Shown: positions 44,381-54,012 of the stretch, one piece after another | How positions within the stretch are numbered: position 1 is the first letter of the stretch | Layout of the letters: each line of letters opens with the position of its first letter | NCBI RefSeq assembly: GCF_029504575.1 | Contig: NZ_JAQFII010000001.1 | Location: 186,001-250,000 of the forward strand | Origin: Streptomyces sp. SPB162 | GTDB lineage: Bacteria; Actinomycetota; Actinomycetes; Streptomycetales; Streptomycetaceae | Length of the DNA: 64,000 nucleotides | Reading direction: 5' to 3' | Made by a program: the position numbers and the translations under genes | Notes under the pieces: generated by a model | What the model was told of the DNA's origin: nothing | Seen by the model: the letters and a program-made list of their open reading frames with translations, nothing else | Databases searched by the model: none

Positions 44381-44398
44381 GCGCCCCTCCTGGGGCGC
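44381..44398 (-). promoter_or_regulatory. Intercistronic hairpin between ytfQ and ytfR
   Basis: GCGCCCC and GGGGCGC form a 7-bp stem with loop TCCT, in the 100-nt gap after the binding-protein gene. Such hairpins often stabilise or partly terminate mRNA, so that the binding protein is made in excess. Confidence 0.5.
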
Positions 44399-44435
44399 AC
44401 CCGTCCCGGATCACCGGAGCTGTACTGGCAGAAAC

Positions 44436-45464
44436 TCAGTACTGGCGGTTGGGGAGCTCCGCCGCGGCCTTGTCCTTGGTGAAGACGCCTTCCTTGGACT
44501 CGACCCGGGCCGGCACCTCGGCCTTGTCCTTGAGCTTGCGCACGAGGTCCATGACCTGCGGACCGATCAGCGGGTTGCACTCGACGACGACCTCGATCTT
44601 GCCGTCGACCATGGCCTGGAAGGCGTCCTTGACCCCGTCGATGGAGACGATCCGGATGTCCTTGCCGGGCTTGAGCCCCGCTTCCTCGATCGCCTGGATG
44701 GCGCCCATCGCCATGTCGTCGTTGTGCGCGAAGAGGACGTTGATGTCCTTGTGCGCCTTCAGGAAGGCCGTCATGACCTCCTTGCCCTTCGCGCGGGTGA
44801 AGTCACCGGTCTGGTCCGCGACCAGCTTGAACCTGGGGTCCTTGAGGACCAGGTCCTCGAACCCCTTCTTGCGGTCGATGGCCGGGGCGGAGCCGGTGGT
44901 GCCCTCGAGCTCCGCGATGTTCACCGTGCCGGTGTTGGCCTTCTCCGCGTCCAGCAGCCACTGGCCGGCGGACGTCCCCTCCTTGACGAAGTCGGATCCG
45001 ATGAACGTCTTGTAGAGGGACTTGTCCTGCGTGTCGATCGCCCGGTCGGTGAGGATCACCGGGATCCCGGCCGTCTTGGCTTCCTTCAGTACGGTGTCCC
45101 AGCCCGTGACGACCACCGGCGAGAAGCCGATGACGTCCACCTTCTGCTGGATGAAGGTGCGGATCGCGGCTATCTGGTTCTCCTGCTTCTGCTGCGCGTC
45201 GGAGAACTTCAGCTCGAAACCGGCGGCCTTCGCCGCGTCCTGGATGGACTTCGTGTTGGCGGCGCGCCAGCCGCTCTCGGAGCCGACCTGCGAGAAGCCG
45301 AAGACCAGCTTCTTGGCACCGTTCGCGTCCGTGCCGCTGCCCGCGGCGGCCTTCTTGCCCGCCCCGCCGCAGGCGGCGAGGGACACGCACAGAGCGACGG
45401 CCAGCAGGGCCGCGGCGGTGTTGCGCGTACGGGGTCTTGCGGGGGTGGAGGCGGTGAGGGACAT
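44436..45464 (-). CDS. ytfQ: Periplasmic-type sugar-binding lipoprotein (YtfQ type)
   Basis: A 342-residue ribose/galactose-type binding protein with lipobox LAAC (Cys at about residue 32). VFGFSQVGSESGWRAANTKS and GFSPVVVTGWDTVLKEAK are close to the YtfQ pattern (galactofuranose binding in E. coli). It lies right after araA and before ytfR-ytfT-yjfF. Related systems placed with arabinose genes import L-arabinose or arabinosides, which is the likely role. Confidence 0.88.
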   Translation of the reverse strand: MSLTASTPARPRTRNTAAALLAVALCVSLAACGGAGKKAAAGSGTDANGAKKLVFGFSQVGSESGWRAANTKSIQDAAKAAGFELKFSDAQQKQENQIAAIRTFIQQKVDVIGFSPVVVTGWDTVLKEAKTAGIPVILTDRAIDTQDKSLYKTFIGSDFVKEGTSAGQWLLDAEKANTGTVNIAELEGTTGSAPAIDRKKGFEDLVLKDPRFKLVADQTGDFTRAKGKEVMTAFLKAHKDINVLFAHNDDMAMGAIQAIEEAGLKPGKDIRIVSIDGVKDAFQAMVDGKIEVVVECNPLIGPQVMDLVRKLKDKAEVPARVESKEGVFTKDKAAAELPNRQY

Positions 45465-45542
45465 CGTGCACTCTCCTTTGAGCCGGGGAAAACCCTGCGA
45501 TGCATGACCTGGTGGTACGACTGCGAATGCGGCCGAAGCCGC

Positions 45543-47048
45543 TCAGAAACCCCGCGCCAGACGGTGGTACGCCTGGTTCCAGCGGATCTCCTTGGTGAAC
45601 TGGCGGATCGTGGTCTCCGCGTCGATGACCAGGAGTTCCGCTCCGGCCATCTCCGCGAAGTCCTCGAGCTCTTCCCTCCCGACGGCGCTGGAGAGCACGG
45701 TGTGGTGCGGACCGCCGGCCGTGAGCCAGGCCTCGGTCGAGGTCCGCAGGTCGGGCCGCGGCTTCCACACCGCGTGGGCCACCGGGAGATTCGGCAGCGG
45801 CTCGGCGGCGGCGACCACGTCGATCTCGTTGGCGACCAGCCGGAACCGGTCCCCCATGTCGGCGAGACCCACGACCACCGCCCGACCCGGGGTGGCTTCG
45901 AAGACCAGGCGGACGGGGTCCTCCCGGCCGCCGATGCCCAGCGGGTGGATCTCGCACGAGGGGACCTCGGCGGCGATCGACGGGCAGACCTCGAGCATGT
46001 GCGCGCCGAGGATGACCTCCTGCCCGGCCTCCAGGTGGTACGTGTAGTCCTCCATGAACGACGTGCCACCGGGCAGACCGGCGGACATCGCCTTCAGCGT
46101 GCGCAGCAGCGCGGAGGTCTTCCAGTCCCCCTCGCCGCCGAAGCCGTAGCCGTCCGCCATCAGGCGCTGCACGGCCAGACCGGGCAGCTGGCGCAGCCCG
46201 CCGAGGTCCTCGAAGTTGGTGGTGAACGCCTGGAAACCACCGTCGGTGAGGAACTCCCGCATGCCGAGTTCGATCCGCGCCGCGTACCGCAGCGAGCCGT
46301 GCCGCTCCGCTCCGAGGCGCAGTTCGGGCGCGAGGCGGTAGCTCTCCTGGTACTCCTTGGTCAGCTCGGTGACGTCGGCGTCGGCCACCGCGTCCACCAC
46401 GGCGACCAGGTCGTTGACCCCGTAGGTGTTGACGGAGACGCCGAACCGCAGCTGCGCCTCGACCTTGTCGCCCTCGGTGACCGCGACGTCGCGCATGTTG
46501 TCACCGAACCGCGCCACCCGCAGCGTGCGCAGGGCATGGTGCCCGACCGCGGCTCGGGCCCAGGCACCGATGCGCAGGGTCACCGATGGGTTGCTGACGT
46601 GTCCGGCGACCGTCTTGCGGGGCACTCCCAGGCGGGACTGGATGTACCCGAACTCGCGGTCTCCGTGGGCCGCCTGGTTCAGGTTCATGAAGTCCATGTC
46701 GATGGAGCTCCACGGCAGCTCCCTGTTGGCCTGGGTGTGCAGGTGCAGCATCGGCTTGCGCAGCGCGTCGAGGCCGGCGATCCACATCTTGGCCGGGGAG
46801 AACGTGTGCATCCAGGAGATCACACCGACGCAGTCGTCCGCGGCGTTGGCGTCGAGGCAGACCCGCCGGATCGCCTCCGCGTCGGTGAGTACGGGCAGCC
46901 ACTTCACCCGGACCGATATGTCCGGACTCTCGTTGAGGGCCGCGGCGATCTGCTGGGACTGTTCGGCGACCTGCTGGAGCGTGTCCGGTCCATAGAGCCC
47001 CTGGCTTCCGGTGAGGAACCAGACTTCACGGCCTTCGAGCGACTTCAT
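45543..47048 (-). CDS. araA: L-arabinose isomerase
   Basis: A 501-residue enzyme that converts L-arabinose to L-ribulose. It begins [19 protein letters not shown], diagnostic for Ara[16 protein letters not shown], the metal-binding glutamate and histidine regions ([26 protein letters not shown]) and a C-terminus as in the family are all present. I chose ATG 47048, which overlaps the araD stop (ATGA). Length is normal. It is the third gene of the araBDA set. Confidence 0.97.
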   Translation of the reverse strand: MKSLEGREVWFLTGSQGLYGPDTLQQVAEQSQQIAAALNESPDISVRVKWLPVLTDAEAIRRVCLDANAADDCVGVISWMHTFSPAKMWIAGLDALRKPMLHLHTQANRELPWSSIDMDFMNLNQAAHGDREFGYIQSRLGVPRKTVAGHVSNPSVTLRIGAWARAAVGHHALRTLRVARFGDNMRDVAVTEGDKVEAQLRFGVSVNTYGVNDLVAVVDAVADADVTELTKEYQESYRLAPELRLGAERHGSLRYAARIELGMREFLTDGGFQAFTTNFEDLGGLRQLPGLAVQRLMADGYGFGGEGDWKTSALLRTLKAMSAGLPGGTSFMEDYTYHLEAGQEVILGAHMLEVCPSIAAEVPSCEIHPLGIGGREDPVRLVFEATPGRAVVVGLADMGDRFRLVANEIDVVAAAEPLPNLPVAHAVWKPRPDLRTSTEAWLTAGGPHHTVLSSAVGREELEDFAEMAGAELLVIDAETTIRQFTKEIRWNQAYHRLARGF

Positions 47049-47794
47049 TGCTGAGCTCCTTCGCGGCCGGCGGGCTGCTGGCCGTACACGTTCTGATAGC
47101 GGTCGTAGAGCGAGTCGATGTCCGGCGCGGCGATGCCGACCGGTTCCCCGAGCTGACGGGAGATATGGACGGTGCGGGCGACGTCCTCGCACATCACGGC
47201 TGCCTTGACGGCGGCCTTGGCGTCCTTGCCGATGGTGAACACGCCGTGGCTCTTCATCAGCACGGCGGGCGAGCGGTGTCCCTGGAGGGTGGCCACGATG
47301 CCCTGGCCGATCGAGTCGTCGCCGATCAGCGCGAACGGGCCGACGGGGATCTCCGCGCCGAACTCGTCCGCCATCGCGGTGACGACGCAGGGCACCGCCT
47401 CGCCGCGGGCCGCCCAGGCGGTGGCGTAGGTGGAGTGGGTGTGCACCACGCCCCCCACTTCGGGCATGTGGCGGTAGACGAAGGCGTGGGCGGCGGTGTC
47501 CGAGGACGGGTTGTGCGCCCCCTCGACGACCTTGCCCTCCAGATCGCAGACGATCATGTTCTCAGGCGTCAGGTCGTCGTAGGAGACACCGCTCGGCTTG
47601 ATGACCATCAGGTCGTGGCCCGGCACGCGGGCCGAGACGTTCCCCGCGGTCCACACCACGAGCTGGTAGCGGACGAGTTCCTGATGCAGATCACTGACCT
47701 GCTGCCGGATCAGCTTGATCGCTGCGTCGGTCTCGGGGCCGAACGTGGGATCGGTCACGGCATCGTTCCTGAGGTCGTTCCTGGAATCGGTCAT
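47045..47794 (-). CDS. araD: L-ribulose-5-phosphate 4-epimerase
   Basis: A 249-residue class II aldolase/epimerase giving D-xylulose 5-phosphate. Visible motifs are [20 protein letters not shown] (phosphate binding), the zinc histidines in [12 protein letters not shown], and [10 protein letters not shown]. Normal length. It lies between araB and araA, overlapping araA by four bases. Confidence 0.95.
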   Translation of the reverse strand: MTDSRNDLRNDAVTDPTFGPETDAAIKLIRQQVSDLHQELVRYQLVVWTAGNVSARVPGHDLMVIKPSGVSYDDLTPENMIVCDLEGKVVEGAHNPSSDTAAHAFVYRHMPEVGGVVHTHSTYATAWAARGEAVPCVVTAMADEFGAEIPVGPFALIGDDSIGQGIVATLQGHRSPAVLMKSHGVFTIGKDAKAAVKAAVMCEDVARTVHISRQLGEPVGIAAPDIDSLYDRYQNVYGQQPAGREGAQQ

Positions 47795-47815
47795 GAAAGC
47801 GGCCTTCCGTGCGCG

Positions 47816-49509
47816 TCAGTTGGCGGCAGAGGTGCTGGACTCGTTGCGCAACTCGCGCAGCCGGTGCAGCACCCCGCGGTGCTCGCCGCCGAGCAGGTCG
47901 TGCAGGGCGCGGTACTCGGCGAACAGCCGGTCGTACGCGTCGGCACGGGCGGCGTCCGGCAAGTACCGGTCCTCGTGCACACGCCCCATCACCTCGGCCG
48001 CGGGGCCTGGACGCTGTCGTAGGCCCCGGCCGCCACCGCCGCGTGGATGGCGGAGCCCAGCGCCGGCGCCTGCTCGGAGACCGCGATGCTCAGGGGGCGG
48101 CGCAGGACGTCCGCGTAGATCTGCATCAACAGCGGGTTCTTGGTGAGGCCGCCGGCCGCGGTGAAGCGCGTGACGGGCACGCCGGAGTCCTCGAAGGCCT
48201 CGACGATGACGCGGGTGCCGAAGGCCGTCGACTCGAGCAGCGCCCGGTAGATCTCCGGCGGTCGGGTGGCCAGGGTGGCACCGACCAGTACTCCGGACAG
48301 CCGGTGGTCGACGAGGACCGAGCGGTTGCCGTTCCACCAGTCGAGCGCCACGAGGCCGTGCCCGCCGACCGGTTGGTCCGCTGCCAGCCGGGACAGCAGC
48401 GCGTGCACGCTGACGTTCTCCGCGGCGGCCTGTTCGTGGTAGACGGGCGGTACGCCGTGCTCGACGAACCAGCCGAAGATGTCGCCGACGCCGCTCTGTC
48501 CCGCCTCGTAACCCCACAGCCCGTCGACCACTCCCCCGTCGACCACCCCGCACATGCCGGGGACCTCGGCGACCTTCTCGCCGTTGAGGATGTGGCAGGT
48601 GGAGGTGCCCATCACGGCGAGCATCTCGCCGACACCGGCCGACCGGGCCGCCGGGGCGGTGACGTGGGCGTCCACGTTGCCGACCGCGACGGCGATGCCC
48701 TCCGGGAGTCCCGTCCAGGCGGCGGCCCCTGCCGTCAGGCCACCGGCCCGGCCGCCCAGCGGGGAGAGCGGGTGCTCCAGCCGGGTCTGGGCGAAGTCCG
48801 CGAAGTCGGGGTTGAGGGCGCCCAGGTACTCGGCCGTCGGGTAGCCGCCGTTCTGGTGGATCCCCTTGTAGCCGGCCGTACAGGTGTTGCGGGTCTCGAC
48901 ACCGGTGAGCTGCCAGACGATCCAGTCCGCCGCCTCGATCCAGCGGTCGGTGAGCCGGTAGGTGTCCGGGTCCTCCTCCAGCACCTGGAGCGCCTTGGCG
49001 TACTGCCACTCGGAGGAGATCAGGCCGCCGTAGCGGGCGATCCAGCCCTCACCGCGCTCGTGGGCCAGCGCGTTGATCCGGTCGGCCTGACGCTGGGCCG
49101 CGTGGTGCTTCCACAGCTTGGGCCACGCGTGCGGCCGGGCGGCGAGCTCCGGGCGGAGGCAGAGCGGGGTGCCGTCGGCGCCGGCGGGAAGGCAGGTGGA
49201 GGCTGTGAAGTCGGTGCCGATGCCGATCACGTCGCCGGGATCGATCCCGGCGGCGGCGATGGCTTCGGGGACGGCTCGCCGGATCACGTCCAGCCAGTCC
49301 TCTGGATGCTGCAGCGCCCAGTCCGGCGGGAGCGGCGCGTCGGTGCCGGGCAACCGGTCGTCGATCACCGCGTGTGAGTACGCGTGGACGGCGCTGCCCA
49401 TCTCGGCGCCGTCCGAGACGCGGACGACGACGGCGCGGCCGGAGAGCGTGCCGTAGTCGATCCCCAGGACATAGCTGGGCCGAGAAGAATTGTTAGCGTT
49501 AACACTCAT
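47816..49509 (-). pseudogene. araB: L-ribulokinase, frame-broken near the C-terminus
   Basis: A FGGY-family kinase phosphorylating L-ribulose: GIDYGTLSGRAVVVRV at the N-terminus, GTDFTASTCLP, KLWKHHAAQ, and AAGGLTKNPLLMQI at the ATP site. The chosen start ATG 49509 is the first codon of MSVNANN; the frame is open up to 49638. In frame it stops early after AYDSVQAPRPR, but the following bases in another frame give the normal AraB end (MGRVHEDRYLPDAARADAY to the stop at 47816). Adding one G to the G4 run at 48002-48005 restores 564 residues. As AraB is needed for this pathway, an assembly error is likely. The arabinose operator lies inside codons 2-6. Confidence 0.88.
49491..49504. promoter_or_regulatory. 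Arabinose operator within the araB start region
   Basis: TGTTAGCGTTAACA, identical to the site at 55081-55094. It covers araB codons 2-6 (Ser-Val-Asn-Ala-Asn), so the operator is translated. Confidence 0.75.
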
Positions 49510-49623
49510 GGGTCGCGCTTTCCGTTCAAGATGGTGAGGCCGTGGGGTGCAACGGGTGGGGCTGGTCTCCGACGCGCGGCCGGCCACCCCGGAATGTTGC
49601 ACCGAGGTTACCGACCCCCAGAG

Positions 49624-49637
49624 TGTGAGCGTTAACA
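49624..49637. promoter_or_regulatory. Second arabinose operator upstream of araB
   Basis: TGTGAGCGTTAACA differs by one base from the site in araB, 133 bp away. It overlaps a possible leftward promoter (TTGACG at 49651-49646, 17-nt spacer, TCACAC). The pair suits repression by DNA looping. The rest of 49510-49884 shows no gene. Confidence 0.65.
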
Positions 49638-49884
49638 AGAGGTGGCGTCAATGCTCCGCGCTGGTCACAAATCGACAACGGGCGCGGTTCCCGGGAACCC
49701 CGGCGCGCTCCCCACCGCAACCCGGCCGCGGTAGCGCCAGAGTCCGGCCGCGGTCCCGCGGCAGCTCCTGTTCCTCCACCGGGCGGCGGCACCGAAAAAA
49801 ATCCCACGTACGGCGGCAACCTTCCCTGCGGCGGCGGCCACTGAAGAGGCGAACCCTCTCTCCGCACCGAAGGAACGACATCAC

Positions 49885-51243
49885 GTGTCTGCCTCCTCGC
49901 ACCGCCGCTCGCCGTCCCGACGCCTGATGGCACTGATCGGCGTCGCCTCCCTGGCGGCCGCCGGCCTCGCCGTCGTACCGCTGACCATGGGCGCCGGCGC
50001 GGCCTCCGTCGACCTCGCGCACGCGGCCCTGCCCGCCAAGGACGGCTGGGCCGCCGACGGCTCGGGCACCACCGGCGGCCAGGCCGCCGACACCGCCCAC
50101 ACCTTCACCGTCTCCACCAGGGCCCAGCTGGCCAAGGCCCTCAAGTCCGGCCCCACCGGCGCCCCGCGAATCATCCAGATCAAGGGCGTCATCGACGCCA
50201 ACACCGACGACTCCGGCAAGGCCCTCGGCTGCGTGGACTACGCCGCCGGCACCGGCTACTCGCTCAGCACCTACCTCAAGGCCTACGACCCGGCCACCTG
50301 GGGCCGCGGCAAGGTGCCCAGCGGAGCGGCGGAGTCGGCGCGCGGCGCGGCGCAGGCCCGGCAGGCCGCGCGGGTGGTCCTGACGGTTCCCTCCCGCACC
50401 ACGATCGTCGGCGTGCCCGGCACGGGCGCGGCGATCACCGGCGGCAGCCTCCAGGTGAAGAACGCGGACAACGTCATCATCCGCAACCTCAGCCTCACCG
50501 ACACCCGCGACTGCTTCCCCCAGTGGGACCCGACCGACGGCTCGACCGGGAACTGGAACTCCGAGTACGACGCGCTCACGGTGCGCGGCTCCACGCACGT
50601 GTGGGCCGACCACAACACCTTCGGCGACGGCCCGCACTACGACAAGGCGAACCCGTCGTACTTCGGGCGCGAGTACCAGGTCCACGACGGCGCCCTGGAC
50701 ATCACCAACGCCTCCGACCTGGTCACCGTGGAGTACAACCGGTTCACCAACCACGACAAGACGATGCTCATCGGCAGCAGTGACAAGGACACCAAGCTGC
50801 GGGTGACGCTCCACCACAACGTCTTCCAGGGCATCGTGCAGCGCGCCCCGCTCGCCCGGGTCGGCCAGATACACCTGTACGACAACTACTACGACACCGC
50901 GACGCTCAACAACTACACCCACAGCTACAGCATCAACTCCCGGGCCAAGGCCCAGGTCGTGGCGCAGAACAACTACTGGGCCCTGTCCGGCGGCCGCAAG
51001 ACCTCGCAGCTGCTCAGCGGGGACGGCACCGGCTCGGTGGCGGGCAGCGGCAACCTGGTCAACGGCACCGTGACCGACCTCGTCGCGGCATACAACGCCG
51101 AGCACTCCTCCAAGAAGATCAAAACGGCGGTGAACTGGACGCCGAAGCTGACCGCGGGTCTGGAGCCCGCCGCCGGGCTGCCCGCGGCACTCGCGAAGAA
51201 GGCCGGCGCGGGCGTCCTGACCTCGACGGGAGGCACCTCCTGA
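49885..51243 (+). CDS. Secreted pectate lyase (PL1)
   Basis: A 452-residue protein: a Tat/Sec signal (SRRLMALIGVASLAAAGLAV), then a PL1 beta-helix with NADNVIIRNLSLTDTRDCF, QWDPTDGSTGNWNSEYDA, HVWADHNTFGDG and RAPLARVGQI. The WIDH motif reads WADH here, and the Arg block is RAPLAR. It is a paralogue of 23351-24676. The start GTG 49885 has AAGGA about 12 nt upstream. It diverges from araB; its own promoter is not obvious. Confidence 0.92.
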   Translation: MSASSHRRSPSRRLMALIGVASLAAAGLAVVPLTMGAGAASVDLAHAALPAKDGWAADGSGTTGGQAADTAHTFTVSTRAQLAKALKSGPTGAPRIIQIKGVIDANTDDSGKALGCVDYAAGTGYSLSTYLKAYDPATWGRGKVPSGAAESARGAAQARQAARVVLTVPSRTTIVGVPGTGAAITGGSLQVKNADNVIIRNLSLTDTRDCFPQWDPTDGSTGNWNSEYDALTVRGSTHVWADHNTFGDGPHYDKANPSYFGREYQVHDGALDITNASDLVTVEYNRFTNHDKTMLIGSSDKDTKLRVTLHHNVFQGIVQRAPLARVGQIHLYDNYYDTATLNNYTHSYSINSRAKAQVVAQNNYWALSGGRKTSQLLSGDGTGSVAGSGNLVNGTVTDLVAAYNAEHSSKKIKTAVNWTPKLTAGLEPAAGLPAALAKKAGAGVLTSTGGTS

Positions 51244-51314
51244 CGCTGGAGCGGCCGTCCGGCGGCCCACCGGGCCACCCGCGGCCGGCGGTTGCTAAGC
51301 TGCCGCCTCCACTT

Positions 51315-51330
51315 ATGTGAACGCTCACAT
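51315..51330. promoter_or_regulatory. Galactan-type LacI operator before the ECF sigma gene
   Basis: ATGTGAACGCTCACAT shares the 12-bp core GTGAACGCTCAC with the galactan importer operator. It ends 23 nt before ATG 51354 and overlaps a weak possible promoter (TTGCTA at 51292-51297, TATGTG at 51314-51319). Confidence 0.7.
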
Positions 51331-51353
51331 TTCCTGAAGAGGTCGCCACGGAC

Positions 51354-51878
51354 ATGCTTCTCGAGGACGCATCCGCCGAGTTCCACGACTTCTTCGAGCG
51401 CCACTACGCCGAACTCGCCCGCCTCGCCCATCTCCTGACGGGCGAGGCGGACGCGGCGGACGACCTCGCCGCGGACGCGCTGACCGCGCTCTGGCACCGC
51501 TGGGACCGGGTGCGGAGCGCCGACCACCCCCTGGCCTACGCCCGGGGCGTGGTGTCGAACATGGCGCGCAACCGCATCCGCGGCGCGGTCCGTGAGCGGC
51601 GGCGCGTCGCGTTGTTCTGGTCCCGGCACGACGACCGGACGGAGGACCCGGACATCGCGGCGGTCGTGGACGTCCGCGCCGCACTCGGCCGGCTTCCCTT
51701 CCGCAAACGCGCGTGCGTCGTGCTGCGGCACGCTCTCGACCTGTCGGAGAAGGACACCGCCCTCGCGCTGGGAATATCGGTCGGTACGGTGAAGAGCCAG
51801 ACCTCCAAAGGCCTGGCGGAACTGGAACGCACCCTCAGCGGACGGGCCGCCGAGGCACTCGCGGGGAGGAGGAGCTGA
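51354..51878 (+). CDS. ECF RNA polymerase sigma factor (SigE-family type)
   Basis: A 174-residue sigma factor. Region 2 (about 10-75) reads FFERHYAELARLAHLLTG and AADDLAADALTALWHRW; region 4 (about 105-160) reads LPFRKRACVVLRHALDLS and ALGISVGTVKSQTSKGLAEL. It would direct RNA polymerase to a private set of promoters. ATG 51354 follows a galactan-type operator. Its stop overlaps the next start (TGATG), coupling it to a membrane-anchored protein that probably controls it. It sits between two pectinase genes. Confidence 0.9.
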   Translation: MLLEDASAEFHDFFERHYAELARLAHLLTGEADAADDLAADALTALWHRWDRVRSADHPLAYARGVVSNMARNRIRGAVRERRRVALFWSRHDDRTEDPDIAAVVDVRAALGRLPFRKRACVVLRHALDLSEKDTALALGISVGTVKSQTSKGLAELERTLSGRAAEALAGRRS

Positions 51879-52726
51879 TGGACGACGTACGCAGTCAGCT
51901 GCGGCGGGCCGCATCCGCCCACCAGCCGGACCGGGCGCGCATGCTCGCCCGCGTCCAGCGCGGCATGCTCGCCTCCCCCGACCCCGCCGACCCCGGCCCG
52001 GCCGGTGCCCGCACCGCCCGGCACCGCAACCGGATCGCCCCGTCCTGGCCGAAGGTCGTGCTCACCACCCTGGTGACCGCCGCGACCCTGGCCGTCGGAG
52101 GGCTCGCGGTGGGCGCCGTCGTCAGGAACCACGAACCGCACCAGGAGTCCACCGTCGGCGGCCCCGGGACGCCGCGATCCCCCTCCCCCGGTTCCCCGTC
52201 GCCGAACGGCGCCGGACCCGGGCAGCCGAGCCGCACCGCACCACCGCCCTCCAGGACCGGCCGGCCCACCACGCCGTCCAGCACACCCCGGCCCGGCCAC
52301 ACGACCGCCACCCCGCCGAGCCGTCCGCACACCGAGGACGGACCCCTGTGGGCCGACGGATCCGTCGATCCCCACAGCAACACCTTCTGGGCCCAGAGCA
52401 ACGTCACCCTCAAGACGCGCACGACCCTCACCGCGCTGAGCGTGGAACTGCGCATCGCCCAGACCGGCGGTGTGCACAGCACCGACAGCTGGCGAACCCT
52501 GCCCGCCGACGACTTCACCCTCTCCGTACGGGAGGACGACGACTGGCTCGTCTACCACTGGACCCTCAAAGCGGGCAGGACCGTCCCGGCGGGACAGCAC
52601 ACCTTCGCCGGCCAGTACAACCACACCGCGGGCGGGCGGGACGCCAGGGCCGACAGCTATCGGATCGAGGCCGGCACGGCGGACGGAAAGCCCGCGGTCT
52701 GGGGCGACTTCGCTCGCAGCACCTGA
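51878..52726 (+). CDS. Membrane-anchored sensor/anti-sigma-like protein with extracellular beta domain
   Basis: A 282-residue protein. Residues 1-55 are cytoplasmic and charged (no HxxxCxxC zinc motif). One membrane helix spans about 59-82 (VVLTTLVTAATLAVGGLAVGA). Residues 88-155 are a Pro/Ser/Thr-rich spacer. The outer domain (about 156-282) has alternating strands: FWAQSNVTLKTRTTLTALSV, DDFTLSVREDDDWLVYHWTL and HTFAGQYNH. The layout recalls RsgI-type polysaccharide-sensing anti-sigma proteins of clostridia, but I do not recognise the domain as a known binding module. RBS GGAGGAGGAG is very strong. Role inferred from coupling with the sigma gene. Confidence 0.6.
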   Translation: MDDVRSQLRRAASAHQPDRARMLARVQRGMLASPDPADPGPAGARTARHRNRIAPSWPKVVLTTLVTAATLAVGGLAVGAVVRNHEPHQESTVGGPGTPRSPSPGSPSPNGAGPGQPSRTAPPPSRTGRPTTPSSTPRPGHTTATPPSRPHTEDGPLWADGSVDPHSNTFWAQSNVTLKTRTTLTALSVELRIAQTGGVHSTDSWRTLPADDFTLSVREDDDWLVYHWTLKAGRTVPAGQHTFAGQYNHTAGGRDARADSYRIEAGTADGKPAVWGDFARST

Positions 52727-52880
52727 GCAGCGACGGCCGCCGCCAGGGCGTGTCGTCACATGGGCGGTGTCCGCCCGGAGGGCGGGCCCGTAATTCCTGG
52801 CGGGCGCGGCAACCTTTGCGGCCGTGGTGGTGACTGGTGGGTGCGACACCCACCAACGAACCCCCAGGGCAGATGAGGTC

Positions 52881-54012
52881 ATGGAAAGCACTCAGCACAA
52901 GGCACGCCACCGCAGGCGCCGACTCGGCTTGATGATCGGTCTCCCGGTGGCGCTGACCACCGCTGTCGGCGTGACGTACGGAGCGGCCTTCGGGGCGTTC
53001 GGTGACGACGCGCAGCCGAAGGCGGCCGCGGCCACCACCACCCCGGCCTGGGCCGGCGCGAGCGCGGACGGCTTCGCCTCGGTCAACGCGCTGGGGCAGA
53101 ACGGCACGTACGGCGGCCGCGGCGGCGCGATCGTCACGGTACGGAGCCTGGCCGACCTGGAGAAGTACGCGACCGCCACGAAGCCGTACGTCATCGTCGT
53201 GGCGGGGACGATCACCATGACCCCCAAGGGCAAGGAGATCAAGGTCGCCTCCGACAAGACGATCGTCGGCTCGGGAACCGCGGGCCAGATCGTCGGCGGA
53301 GGGTTCTTCCTCGGTCAGGGCGTACACAACGTGATCATCAGGAACCTCACGATCCGCGACTCGTACGCCGGCACGTGGAACGACAAGGAGCACGACTGGG
53401 ACGCCATCCAGATGGACGGCGCCCACCACGTCTGGATCGATCACAACGATCTGCGCAACATGGCCGACGGGCTGATCGACAGCCGCAAGGACACCACCTA
53501 TCTGACGGTGTCCTGGAACCGGTTGACGCACGACAACAAGGCCTTCGGCATCGGCTGGACCGAGCACACCACGGCCGACATCACGATCCACCACAACTGG
53601 TTCCACGAGACCCAGCAGCGCAACCCCTCCGCCGACAACGTCGCGCACGCGCACCTGTACAACAACTTCCTCCAGGACGACCCCGGCACGTCCATCACCG
53701 CGGCCTACGGCAACTACGCGCGCGGCAGGACGCGGATGGTGCTGGAGAACAGCTACTTCGAAGGCCTCGCCAACCCGGTCATCAAGGACCCCACCGCCGC
53801 CCTCGTGCAGCACGGCAACCTCTTCGTGCACACCAGCGGCCGCAACGAGAACGGCGGGACGGCCTTCGACCCCAAGGCGTACTACGCCTACACCCTCGAC
53901 CCGGCCACCGCCGTCCCCGCGAAGGTGAAGTCCGGCGCCGGCCCCCGCTCCGCCATCGGCACCGTGTCCGCCGTGTCCGCCACCCCCTCCGCTCCCGTGG
54001 CCACGGCCCCCC
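52881..54012 (+). CDS. Pectate lyase (PL1) part of a frame-broken PL1-CE8 enzyme
   Basis: A signal anchor or signal peptide (LGLMIGLPVALTTAVGVTYG), then a PL1 beta-helix: HNVIIRNLTIRDS, DAIQMDGAHHVWIDHNDL, RNPSADNVAHAHLYNN (Arg region) and SYFEGLANPVI. The domain ends near residue 370 and runs into a Pro/Ala linker. In frame it would continue as nonsense to 54320. Skipping one C in the C6 run at 54007-54012 carries the linker ([19 protein letters not shown]) straight into a pectinesterase domain, giving one enzyme of about 698 residues that both de-esterifies and cuts pectin. ATG 52881 has GAGG 5-6 nt upstream. Confidence 0.87.

Noticed and set aside
43770..47054. Rightward 1094-codon open frame
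   Set aside because: It lies opposite ytfR, ytfQ and araA, which are clear genes with known motifs; no domain or ribosome site supports it.
47816..47998. Separate small gene between araD and araB
   Set aside because: Its product (MGRVHEDRYLPD and on) is the normal C-terminus of L-ribulokinase, displaced by a one-base frameshift.
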